Source: Nocardia ninae NBRC 108245
GTDB lineage: Bacteria; Actinomycetota; Actinomycetes; Mycobacteriales; Mycobacteriaceae
Direction of reading: 5' to 3'
Assembly (NCBI RefSeq): GCF_007990755.1
Contig: NZ_BJXA01000088.1
Span: 1-33,200 of the forward strand
DNA: 33,200 nucleotides
Shown here: positions 8,049 through 15,028 of the stretch, piece by piece
Position numbering within the stretch: the stretch's first letter is position 1
Layout of the letters: each line of letters starts with the position of its first letter
The notes under the pieces: model-generated
What the model was told of the DNA's origin: nothing
What the model saw: only the letters and a program-made list of their open reading frames with translations
The model's database searches: none
Program-made: the position numbers and the translations under genes

Positions 8049-9205
8049 ACACCGACAACGAAACCCAGGCGCGGCGTTGGCGTTTGGTGCTCGGCACCGC
8101 TGCGGAAGAAGGGCTCGGCGGCCTCGGCTCGGCCGACGACGTCGCGATGGATCGCGCGTTGTCCGCGCTGTACAACGACGACGAACGAACCTCGGGCAAA
8201 CGCTCGGGTGGGCTGGAGGGGTCCGCGCCCAGGGTGGCGCGCTGGCTCGGCGACATCCGCAATTACTTTCCCTCGACCGTCGTCGAGGTGATGCAGCGCG
8301 ACGCCGTGCAGCGGCTGAATCTCACCCAGTTGCTGCTCGAGCCGGAGCTGCTCGAGGCGGTGGAGCCCGACGTGCACCTGGTCGGCACCCTGCTGAGCCT
8401 GAACCGGGTGATGCCCGAAACCACCAAGGCCACCGCGCGTCTGGTGGTGGAGAAGGTGGTGCGCGAGATCGAACAACGCATCGCCGCGCACACCGTCGCC
8501 GCCGTCTCCGGCGCGTTGAACCGGGCCGCGCGCGTCTCCCGCCCCCGGCTGCGCGATATCGACTGGGACCGCACCATCCGCAAGAACTTGGCCAACTACC
8601 TGCCCGAACACCGCACCGTCGTGCCGGAGCGGCTGGTCGGCTACGGCCGCAAAGCCCAAGCGGTACAGCGCGATGTGGTGCTGGCCATCGACCAATCCGG
8701 CTCGATGGCCGCAAGCGTCGTCTACGCCTCCGTCTTCGGCGCCGTCCTCGCCTCCATGCGTTCGCTCAAGACCTCCCTCGTCGTCTTCGATACCGAGATC
8801 GTCGACCTCACCGACAAACTCGACGACCCCGTCGACGTCCTGTTCGGCACCCAGCTCGGCGGCGGCACCGACATCAACCGCGCCATCGCCTACTCGCAAA
8901 CCCTGATCACCCGCCCCACCGACACCCTCTTCGTCCTCATCTCCGACCTCTACGAGGGCGGCGTCCGCGACGAAATGCTGCGCCGGGTCAACGCCATGAA
9001 GGAATCCGGCGTCCAGGTGGTCGTCCTGCTCGCGCTCTCCGACGAGGGCGCCCCCGCCTTCGACCACGACAACGCCGCCGCCCTGGCCGCCCTCGGCGTC
9101 CCCGCCTTCGCCTGCACCCCCGACAAGTTCCCCGCCCTGCTCGCCGTGGCCCTGGACCGCGGCGACCTCCAAGTCTGGGCCAACGCCAACTCGAGCCATA
9201 GCTGA
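8045..9205 (+). CDS. VWA domain protein (YehP-like)
   Basis: 386 residues. Seen: an N-terminal helical region (1-200), then a von Willebrand A domain with a complete MIDAS metal site: D216-x-S218-x-S220 (DQSGS), the GGGTDIN threonine, and the aspartate in LISDLYEGG. There is no signal peptide or membrane segment, so it is cytoplasmic. ATG 8045 has AGGGGA 4 bases upstream. Known: VWA proteins with intact MIDAS bind a partner through a metal ion, often the MoxR ATPase encoded beside them. Inferred: the adaptor of the SWIM/MoxR/DUF5682/VWA complex, matching E. coli YehP in size and position in the set. It is the last gene of the cluster. Confidence 0.92.
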   Translation: MNTDNETQARRWRLVLGTAAEEGLGGLGSADDVAMDRALSALYNDDERTSGKRSGGLEGSAPRVARWLGDIRNYFPSTVVEVMQRDAVQRLNLTQLLLEPELLEAVEPDVHLVGTLLSLNRVMPETTKATARLVVEKVVREIEQRIAAHTVAAVSGALNRAARVSRPRLRDIDWDRTIRKNLANYLPEHRTVVPERLVGYGRKAQAVQRDVVLAIDQSGSMAASVVYASVFGAVLASMRSLKTSLVVFDTEIVDLTDKLDDPVDVLFGTQLGGGTDINRAIAYSQTLITRPTDTLFVLISDLYEGGVRDEMLRRVNAMKESGVQVVVLLALSDEGAPAFDHDNAAALAALGVPAFACTPDKFPALLAVALDRGDLQVWANANSSHS

Positions 9206-9209
9206 AGGA

Positions 9210-9247
9210 ATGTTGGTCATGTATCCTTGAATGTACATCACCAACAT
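9210..9247. promoter_or_regulatory. Palindromic operator of vapBC
   Basis: Arms 9210-9223 (ATGTTGGTCATGTA) and 9234-9247 (TACATCACCAACAT) are reverse complements at 13 of 14 positions, with a 10-base spacer. The site lies 18 bases before the vapB start, in the only gap between the VWA gene and vapB. Known: VapB/VapBC complexes bind palindromes over their own promoter. Inferred: the autoregulatory operator; TATCCT at 9222-9227 could be the -10 it covers. Confidence 0.75.
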
Positions 9248-9264
9248 CGAGACCGAGGTGTGCC

Positions 9265-9492
9265 ATGTCAGTGACGCAGATCGACCTGGACGACGACGCG
9301 CTTGCCCAGGCAATGGCACTGTCCGGCGTCCGCACGAAGAAGGAGGCGGTCAATATGGCTCTTCGCTTCTACGCGGAACAACAGCAACGCGCCGCCCTGG
9401 TGCGCGAACACTTCGAGCGCGCTCGCACCTGGGGTGCGGTGGCGGACGCCGAGCGGCTGCATCTCGCCGAGAAAGCGGAACGCGATCGGTGA
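9265..9492 (+). CDS. vapB: VapB-type antitoxin
   Basis: 75 residues. Seen: an N-terminal DNA-binding segment of ribbon-helix-helix type (VTQIDLDDDALAQAM, then GVRTKKEAVNMALRF), as in short VapB antitoxins of actinobacteria. A charged helical tail follows, the part that usually wraps the toxin. ATG 9265 follows GAGG by 6 bases. The stop overlaps the toxin GTG as GTGA, the normal arrangement for a pair in which the antitoxin is made first. Inferred: it neutralises the VapC at 9489 and, with it, represses transcription from the palindrome at 9210-9247. Confidence 0.88.
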   Translation: MSVTQIDLDDDALAQAMALSGVRTKKEAVNMALRFYAEQQQRAALVREHFERARTWGAVADAERLHLAEKAERDR

Positions 9493-9896
9493 TCTACCTT
9501 CTGGACACCTCCGGACTGGTGCGCCTGCTCGCAGACCCGGCCATTCAGGCAGCCTGGGAGCAAGCCATCGTCGCGCAGACCGTCGGCTCCTGTTATGTAC
9601 AGCGCTCGGAGTTCCTCTACAGCGCCCGCGACGCGCAGGAGTTCGATGAGCTCAACGAGATGTTCGCGCGTATCTACCCGGACGTTTCGGTGCCGAAGCA
9701 GGCGGGTGCCTGGGTCAACGCCGTGCAGCACCGCATGTCACGAGTCGGTCAGCATCGCAGCGCCTCGGCCGTGGACCTGATCATCGCGGCAACGGCCGCC
9801 CACCATGGGCTGACCGTGCTGCACGACGACAACGACTTTCGCACCGTCGCCAGGCATGCGACGGACTTGACCGAACACAACATCCGCAACTATTAG
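9489..9896 (+). CDS. vapC: VapC-type PIN-domain ribonuclease toxin
   Basis: 135 residues, a usual length for VapC. Seen: the first PIN acidic residue Asp6 in IYLLDTSGL, Glu41 in QRSEFLYS, then Asp in SAVDLIIAATA and the closing acidic cluster in LHDDNDF. All four acidic positions of the metal site appear to be present, so the toxin looks active. Known: VapC enzymes are Mg-dependent RNases that cleave tRNA or rRNA. GTG 9489 overlaps the antitoxin stop. The longer open frame upstream (from 9231) runs through the antitoxin and is not the start. The RNA target cannot be read from the sequence. Confidence 0.9.
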   Translation: MIYLLDTSGLVRLLADPAIQAAWEQAIVAQTVGSCYVQRSEFLYSARDAQEFDELNEMFARIYPDVSVPKQAGAWVNAVQHRMSRVGQHRSASAVDLIIAATAAHHGLTVLHDDNDFRTVARHATDLTEHNIRNY

Positions 9897-9904
9897 GCAA
9901 CCAC

Positions 9905-9991
9905 TCACCCGGACAGGCTGGAGAGGGCCGAGGCCAGGTTGACCAGCTGGATGGCGATGCCGAGCAGGGTGGAGAGGGTGGAGAGATCCAT
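9905..9991 (-). CDS. 28-residue hydrophobic peptide
   Basis: ATG 9991 has AGGAG 4 bases upstream and the frame closes with TGA at 9905. The peptide, MDLSTLSTLLGIAIQLVNLA followed by SALSSLSG, has no charged residue after Asp2 and could form one membrane or amphipathic helix. It is too short to assign to a family. It lies downstream of the PAP2 gene on the same strand with a 99-base gap, and a possible -10 (TACGAT on the minus strand, near 10033-10038) could give it its own transcript. It may be a small membrane protein or a toxin-like peptide; a chance ORF remains possible. Confidence 0.45.
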   Translation of the reverse strand: MDLSTLSTLLGIAIQLVNLASALSSLSG

Positions 9992-10090
9992 CGGGCTCCT
10001 ATCTGAACGGGCGAACCGGACAGCTCAGGAGATCGTACGACAGAGATCGCGGGGAGGAGCCGGGTTCGGCATACCGCCGCGCGACCGGTT

Positions 10091-10918
10091 TCAGCTGGTC
10101 ACAGCGGGTTTTGCCGGAACGGGGCCCATGATGCCCCAGGCGGTCGCCGCGGTCGGGACGAGTTTCGGATGCAGCAGGGCGGCCGCAGCTAGCAAACCGA
10201 TCGCAACCATGATGTCGAGCCAGTAGTGGTTGCCGGTGCCGACGACTATCACGGTGGTGAGCACCGGGTGGGCCAGGGCGAGCCAGCGCCACGACGTGCG
10301 AGTCGCGGCCACGACGGCGAACGCGAGCAGCAACGCCCAGCCGACATGCAGTGACGGCATGGCGGCGAACTGATTGGACAGCCCGCCGGATTCGGCCGAG
10401 CCGTAGACGGATTGACCGTATACCGCCGCCAGATCGACGAAACCGTGCTCCGGCAGCATGCGCGGCGGCGCGAGCGGGACCAGAACGTGCACGACGAGAG
10501 CGGCGGCCGTCAACGCCACCATCAGGTTTCGCGTCCATCGATAGTGCTCGGGCCGAAACATCCACAGCCACAACAGGACCGCCACCGCAACGGTGAAATG
10601 CGCGGTGGCGTAATAGAAGTTGGCAGGCACGGCGAAGAAGTCGCGGTGCACGAAGATCGACTGCACCGTCGTCTCCGCCGGCAGCCCGAGCCGATCCTCC
10701 AGACCGAGCAGACCCCGCGCATTGCCGAACGCGCGCACCGTGTCGTCGGCGGTGAACATCCGGCCGACGCGATAACCGAGATAGAGCACGGTGATCAGCG
10801 CGAGCTGCCCGGCAGCCTCGCCACCACGGCCGTGCACCGCTGCCCGCACCCGCTCGACGATCCCGCTCGGCGCGAACTCCAGACCCGCACCGGGCCCATC
10901 AAGACCCACAGCCACCAT
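10091..10918 (-). CDS. PAP2-family membrane phosphatase / inositol-phosphotransferase-like protein
   Basis: 275 residues with about six hydrophobic segments. Seen: the PAP2 signatures MPSLHVGWA (near residue 187) and GNHYWLDIMVA (near 227), giving the His and Asp residues of the active site; the first motif (KxxxxxxRP) is degenerate, as in the AUR1-like inositol-phosphotransferase branch. Known: this branch acts on lipid phosphates at the membrane, and actinobacterial members have been linked to lipid phosphate removal or phospho-inositol lipid chemistry. ATG 10918 has GGAGG 9 bases upstream. The substrate cannot be told from the sequence, and the neighbours do not help. Confidence 0.85.
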   Translation of the reverse strand: MVAVGLDGPGAGLEFAPSGIVERVRAAVHGRGGEAAGQLALITVLYLGYRVGRMFTADDTVRAFGNARGLLGLEDRLGLPAETTVQSIFVHRDFFAVPANFYYATAHFTVAVAVLLWLWMFRPEHYRWTRNLMVALTAAALVVHVLVPLAPPRMLPEHGFVDLAAVYGQSVYGSAESGGLSNQFAAMPSLHVGWALLLAFAVVAATRTSWRWLALAHPVLTTVIVVGTGNHYWLDIMVAIGLLAAAALLHPKLVPTAATAWGIMGPVPAKPAVTS

Positions 10919-10982
10919 TGCCTGCGGCCTCCTTCTCCGTTGAACCAGGCCGATCCCGGCAATTAAGTGGAGCTACATCCTC

Positions 10983-11011
10983 CGTTTAACTTAGCAGCGC
11001 CCACCGGTCAA
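10983..11011 (-). promoter_or_regulatory. Candidate promoter of the PAP2 gene
   Basis: On the minus strand TTGACC (11006-11011) is followed by a 17-base spacer and TAAACG (10983-10988), an acceptable SigA-type pair in an AT-richer patch. Transcription would begin near 10976 and give a leader of about 60 bases. TAAGTT, overlapping the same spot, is an alternative -10 at worse spacing. Confidence 0.4.
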
Positions 11012-11098
11012 CTTCCACAAGGGTGATCAGGGAGACAGAACGATCGACCGACCTGCGCCAGACCTGCTGTGAGGACACCGGATTCGAACCCAGGGCAC

Positions 11099-11131
11099 AA
11101 AAACGGCGGCCCCGAACATCGGGGCCCGCCG
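11099..11131 (-). terminator. Intrinsic terminator of the ABC exporter operon
   Basis: On the minus strand, 13 bases past the permease stop, a stem pairs 11119-11131 with 11104-11115 (12 pairs with one bulged base and a 3-base loop) and is followed by five T (11099-11103). This is the only stem in the window with a proper U-tract. Confidence 0.85.
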
Positions 11132-11143
11132 GATAACGCGCTG

Positions 11144-13669
11144 CTACAGGTCGGCGATCGCCGCCAACGGCGGCGTGCGAGCCGCACGCACCGCAGGCCA
11201 GAGCGCTGCCAGTACGCCGACCACCGCCGAACTCACCAGGACGAGCACCAGCTGCGACCACGGGATGGCGATCTGATCCAGACCGAGATCACGCAGCGTC
11301 CGCAGGAACCCCACGCCGAGGCCGAGGCCCAGCAGCATGCCGACGATCGCGCCGAACACGGCGATGAGCATGGATTCCAAATAGATGGTCCGGCGCACTT
11401 GGGCACGTTGCATCCCGACCGCGCGCAGCATGCCGATCTCCCGGCGCCGCTCCACCACCGACAAGGCCAACGTGTTGACGATGCCGAGGATGGCGATCAC
11501 CACCGCCAGCGCGAGCAGGCCGTAGAGGATGGCGAGCAGCGTGTTGATCTGTTGGCCCTGAGCGCCTTTGAACTCCTCCCGGTCCTGCACTTGGACCACC
11601 GGGAACGGTTCGACCGCCTTCTCCAGATCGGCACGCAACTCGGTGAGGTCCGTGCCGGGCTGCGCGGTGACCAGCACCACGAAGTTGCTCTGGAAGTTGA
11701 CCGGCACGACCTCCTTGTACACGACCGGCGACACCACCAACGCGCCGAGCAGCGGGGTCTTGCGGTAGATGCCGGTGACGGTGAGCGGTACCTTCTTGCC
11801 GTCGAAACTGCTCGGCGACACCTGCTGGCCGACTCGCCAGCCACGCTTGTCGGCCTCGTCCTCGGACACCAGGATGTCTCGATCGCCGAGAGTGGCACTG
11901 CCGCGCAGTATTTCGTAGTTCAGCGCCCGATCGAGCTGCCCGTCCGGCGAGGCACCGCCGACCTGGTCGTCACCGATCTTGAAGCCGACCCCGCGGATCC
12001 CGACCACGTCGGCGACGCCGGGCACCGACTTGCGGACCGCGTCGGCCGCACCGAACGGCACGCCGACGAACTGCTGTCCCGCGAGCACGTATTCGGACTT
12101 CACACCCTTGTCCACCAGCACACCGACGCTCGCCTTCGCCGAGGCGCCGAGCATGCCGATCGCGGTCACCAGCATCAACCCGAGGGTGAGCGCGAAAGCC
12201 GTTGCGGCGGTGCGGCGTGGGTTGCGCGCGGCGTTGTTGCGCGCCATCCGCCCGATGGGCCCGAACGGGCCGATGAGCACGCCGAGCCCGGCCACCACCG
12301 GCCGCGACAGCGCGGGGGCGGCCAGCAGTACCGCCAGGATCAGCGCCAGCGCGCCGATGCCGACGGTCAACGCCGCGTTGCCACCGGTGGACTGCGCGCC
12401 GACGTACACGAGCACGCCACCGGCCACCGCGAGCACCGCGCCGACCAGCGTGCGCACCCGCAAAGAGTCACCGGCCGAGGCGAATTCCTCACGCATCGCC
12501 TCGACGGGCGGGATCTTCGCCGCCCGGCGGGCCGGGGCGTAGGCGCTGAGCACCGTCACCGCAAGCCCGACGAGCAACCCGACCACGATGGTGCGCGGCA
12601 GCACCGCCATCGACCCGGTGGGCAACCCGACATCGAAGGCGTTGAGCACTGCGGACAAGCCGAACGCCAGACCGACACCACCGGCCAAACCCAGTGCGCT
12701 GCCGACCAATCCGATAACGAACGCCTCCGCGACGACGGACCGGCCGACCTGCTGTCTGCTCGCGCCGACGGCTCGGAGCAGCGCTAGTTCGCGCAACCGC
12801 TGCGCGACGATCATCGAGAAGGTGTTGTAGATGATGAAGGTGCCGACGATCAGCGCGATCGCGCCGAACGCGAGCAGGAAGTAGTTGATGAAGTTGAGCG
12901 CGTTGGAGACCTCCTTCTTCAGGTCTTCGCGCACCTGATCGCCGTTCTGCACCTTGTAGTTCGGCAGCGCCTTGGCAAGGTCGTCACGCACTTGATCACC
13001 CGGGATGCCGGAGACAGCGAGATCGACATAGGCCACGTGCAGTCCGTCGGTGAACAGCTTGCGTGCCTGACTGTCGTCGAACAGCACCCCGATGAAACCG
13101 CTGGTGTCCGAGGGCACCTCGTAGATGCCGGTGAGGGTGACATCGAGGGGATTGCCCTGGGACGGGATCATCACCTTGGTGTGCTCGCCGAGCTTCAATC
13201 CCGCCCGCTCGGCGCCGGTGGCGTTCAGCGCGATCTCGCCCGGTTTGGTGGGCGGGGCGCCTTGGACGAACTTGTTCGGTTCGGCGACCGCCTGCTCCGG
13301 CGGCAGGTACGACTGGCCGAAGGTGGGCGCGCCACCGGTCTGGATGGCCTTCTTCCCATCGGGCGTCAGCAGCACCACGACGCCGTTCACGCTCGGCGCG
13401 GCCGTGCGCACCCCGGGATACTTCCGCAGCTCGTCGACGATATTGTTCGGAATCCCTTGCGCTTGGCGCTCTTTCGGGCTTACCCGAACGTCGACGCCCT
13501 TCGCCTGACCCGCGAAGATGCCGTCGAACGTGCGCTGCAGCGTATCGGTGAACACGAACGAGCCCGCGATGAACGCGGTGCCGAGCACCACCGACAACAG
13601 GGTGAGCGCCAGCCGGACCTTATGTGCCGCAAGGTTGCGCAACGCAACCTTGCGCATCGGACTACCCAT
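11144..13669 (-). CDS. FtsX/MacB-type ABC transporter permease
   Basis: 841 residues. Seen: an N-terminal NLAAHKVRLALTLLSVVLGTAF membrane anchor, a large outer domain (about 50-260), three membrane helices with the FtsX-like FNTFSMIVAQRLRELALLRAVG motif, a central membrane pair, a second outer domain, and a second VVERRREIGMLRAVGMQR block before the last helices. This two-repeat layout is the usual long actinobacterial permease. The start ATG 13669 shares one base with the ATPase stop (TGATG); Met5 (13657) is an alternative. Known: such systems export or extract lipids, lipoproteins or peptides using energy from the partner ATPase. The substrate is unknown. Confidence 0.92.
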   Translation of the reverse strand: MGSPMRKVALRNLAAHKVRLALTLLSVVLGTAFIAGSFVFTDTLQRTFDGIFAGQAKGVDVRVSPKERQAQGIPNNIVDELRKYPGVRTAAPSVNGVVVLLTPDGKKAIQTGGAPTFGQSYLPPEQAVAEPNKFVQGAPPTKPGEIALNATGAERAGLKLGEHTKVMIPSQGNPLDVTLTGIYEVPSDTSGFIGVLFDDSQARKLFTDGLHVAYVDLAVSGIPGDQVRDDLAKALPNYKVQNGDQVREDLKKEVSNALNFINYFLLAFGAIALIVGTFIIYNTFSMIVAQRLRELALLRAVGASRQQVGRSVVAEAFVIGLVGSALGLAGGVGLAFGLSAVLNAFDVGLPTGSMAVLPRTIVVGLLVGLAVTVLSAYAPARRAAKIPPVEAMREEFASAGDSLRVRTLVGAVLAVAGGVLVYVGAQSTGGNAALTVGIGALALILAVLLAAPALSRPVVAGLGVLIGPFGPIGRMARNNAARNPRRTAATAFALTLGLMLVTAIGMLGASAKASVGVLVDKGVKSEYVLAGQQFVGVPFGAADAVRKSVPGVADVVGIRGVGFKIGDDQVGGASPDGQLDRALNYEILRGSATLGDRDILVSEDEADKRGWRVGQQVSPSSFDGKKVPLTVTGIYRKTPLLGALVVSPVVYKEVVPVNFQSNFVVLVTAQPGTDLTELRADLEKAVEPFPVVQVQDREEFKGAQGQQINTLLAILYGLLALAVVIAILGIVNTLALSVVERRREIGMLRAVGMQRAQVRRTIYLESMLIAVFGAIVGMLLGLGLGVGFLRTLRDLGLDQIAIPWSQLVLVLVSSAVVGVLAALWPAVRAARTPPLAAIADL

Positions 13670-14445
13670 CAGGCTTGCTCCAGCGCCTTCATCCGATCGA
13701 GCACGGTTTCCGAAGTCGGGTCCCGCATTTCATCGACGATCTGCCCGTCGGCCAGGAACACCACCCGGTCGGCGAACCCGGCAGCGTGCGGCTCGTGCGT
13801 GACGATCACCACGGTCTGCCGGAACTCGTCCACCGCGGCCCGCAGGATCGACAGCACCTCCTCGGAGGCCTTGGAGTCCAGGTTGCCGGTCGGCTCGTCG
13901 CCGAAGATGATCTCCGGTTTCGCCGCCAGCGCCCGCGCGCAGGCCACCCGCTGCTGCTGCCCGCCGGACAACTCGCTGGGCCGATGGGTGAGCCGGTCGT
14001 TGAGGCCGAGCCGCTTCAGCACGGTGTCCAGCCACTCCTGGTCCGGTTTGCGGCCGGCGATGTCCAGCGGCAGCGTGATGTTCTCCAGTGCGGTGAGCGT
14101 CGGCACCAGGTTGAACGCCTGGAAGACGAAGCCGATCCGGTCGCGCCGCAGCCGTGTCATCTGCTTGTCCGAGAGCCCGGCCAGGTCGGTGTCACCGATC
14201 CGGACGGTGCCCGTGCTGGCGCTGTCCAGTCCGGCCAGGCAGTGCATCAGGGTCGACTTGCCGGACCCGGAGGGGCCCATGATCGCCGTGAATTCCCCCT
14301 TCGCGAACTCGGCCGACACCCCGTCCAAGGCCCGGACCTGCGTATCTCCCGACCCGTAGACCTTCACCAGGTCGATAGCGCGGGCCGCGACATCGGTCGG
14401 AACCGCCACTTCGGCGGTGTCGGAACCCAAAGCTTGCGAAGTCAT
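13669..14445 (-). CDS. ABC transporter ATP-binding protein (MacB/LolD type)
   Basis: 258 residues from ATG 14445; a GTG two codons upstream (14451) is an alternative. Seen: Walker A GPSGSGKST, Q-loop VFQAFNLVPTLTALEN, signature LSGGQQQR, Walker B IIFGDEPTGNLD and the switch His in VTHEPHAA. The NLVPTLTALEN and DEPTGNLDSK wording is typical of the LolD/MacB/FtsE class that partners FtsX-like permeases, and the partner follows with a one-base overlap. The upstream gap to the MarR gene (14446-14526) holds a 10-base palindrome, GGGAATTCCC, at 14485-14494 that could be an operator. Confidence 0.95.
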   Translation of the reverse strand: MTSQALGSDTAEVAVPTDVAARAIDLVKVYGSGDTQVRALDGVSAEFAKGEFTAIMGPSGSGKSTLMHCLAGLDSASTGTVRIGDTDLAGLSDKQMTRLRRDRIGFVFQAFNLVPTLTALENITLPLDIAGRKPDQEWLDTVLKRLGLNDRLTHRPSELSGGQQQRVACARALAAKPEIIFGDEPTGNLDSKASEEVLSILRAAVDEFRQTVVIVTHEPHAAGFADRVVFLADGQIVDEMRDPTSETVLDRMKALEQA

Positions 14446-14526
14446 GCCCACCAGTCTTACCGGGTTCGCCCCCGCGCGCCATCAGGGAATTCCCCGACTC
14501 CTCCGGTATCGATGCGCTGCGGTGGG

Positions 14527-14964
14527 TTACGTGGTAGCGGGTTCGGTGTGCAGTTGGTCGACCATGGCGGCCAGCGACTTGGCCAATCGTCCGTGACCGG
14601 TGGCGAGCACATCGAGGCCGCTGGCGCCGACGGCACGGTTCATTGCCTGGTAGGCGAGCTGGCCGCGGCGGGTCGGGAACACCAGCACCCGGCGGCGATC
14701 GGTGTCGTCGACCTTGCGGTGCACCAAGTTGTCGGCGATCATCCCGTCGATCAACCGGGTCAGGTTGGCCCCGGTGAGCAGGGTCGCCTCCGCGAGGTGC
14801 GACATGGGGTGGCCGACGCCGTCCACCACCGCGGCCAGGACGTGCCAGCGCGCGACGGAGTTCTCGCCGAGGCTGGTCGCGATGGCCCGGTCGAGTTCCT
14901 GCGATGCCCTGCGCACAAGCCGGGCCAGCTCCTCCAGCGCGGCGGGGGCGGTGCTATCGTCCAC
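14527..14964 (-). CDS. MarR-family regulator of the amide locus
   Basis: 145 residues. Seen: a winged-helix core with MSHLAEATLLTGANLTRLID (recognition helix) and the MarR wing VDDTDRRRVLVFPTRRG. The start is GTG 14964. There is no ribosome site, but TATAGT ends 6 bases upstream, so the message may be leaderless. The frame stays open far upstream, but that part crosses the divergent gene. Known: the acetamidase operon of Mycobacterium smegmatis is also controlled by a MarR-like protein (AmiA) and an AmiC homologue. Inferred: it represses itself and the divergent amide genes through the repeated motif at 14995 and 16178. Confidence 0.88.
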   Translation of the reverse strand: MDDSTAPAALEELARLVRRASQELDRAIATSLGENSVARWHVLAAVVDGVGHPMSHLAEATLLTGANLTRLIDGMIADNLVHRKVDDTDRRRVLVFPTRRGQLAYQAMNRAVGASGLDVLATGHGRLAKSLAAMVDQLHTEPATT

Positions 14965-14970
14965 AGCAGT

Positions 14971-14976
14971 ACTATA
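14971..14976 (-). promoter_or_regulatory. -10 element of the MarR gene (leaderless)
   Basis: TATAGT on the minus strand ends 6 bases before GTG 14964, so transcription should start at or next to the start codon. No clear -35 is seen; the region where it would lie contains the candidate operator at 14995-15012, which would allow autorepression. Confidence 0.5.
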
Positions 14977-14994
14977 GCCAACCCCGTATGGTAA

Positions 14995-15012
14995 ATATTC
15001 AAATGGAAATAT
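14995..15012. promoter_or_regulatory. Operator motif, copy 1 (MarR / AmiC-like divergent promoter)
   Basis: ATATTCAAATGGAAATAT is a dyad (ATATT, 8 bases, AATAT) in an AT-rich island between two divergent genes. Its first 17 bases recur at 16178-16194 with one mismatch. Location and repetition point to the binding site of the MarR protein encoded beside it. Confidence 0.65.
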
Positions 15013-15028
15013 ACGGTGGTGATTTCCG

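Noticed and set aside
9231-9488. VapC start at 9231
   Set aside because: The extension lies inside the operator and antitoxin gene; the PIN domain begins at GTG 9489 with the usual GTGA overlap.
11069-11131. tRNA gene on the minus strand
   Set aside because: Only the T-loop sequence is present; stems do not pair and the 5' side is an intrinsic terminator.
11069-12787. Long plus-strand ORF (572 residues) opposite the permease
   Set aside because: His/Arg/Gln-rich shadow crossing a terminator; the minus frame is a clear FtsX permease.
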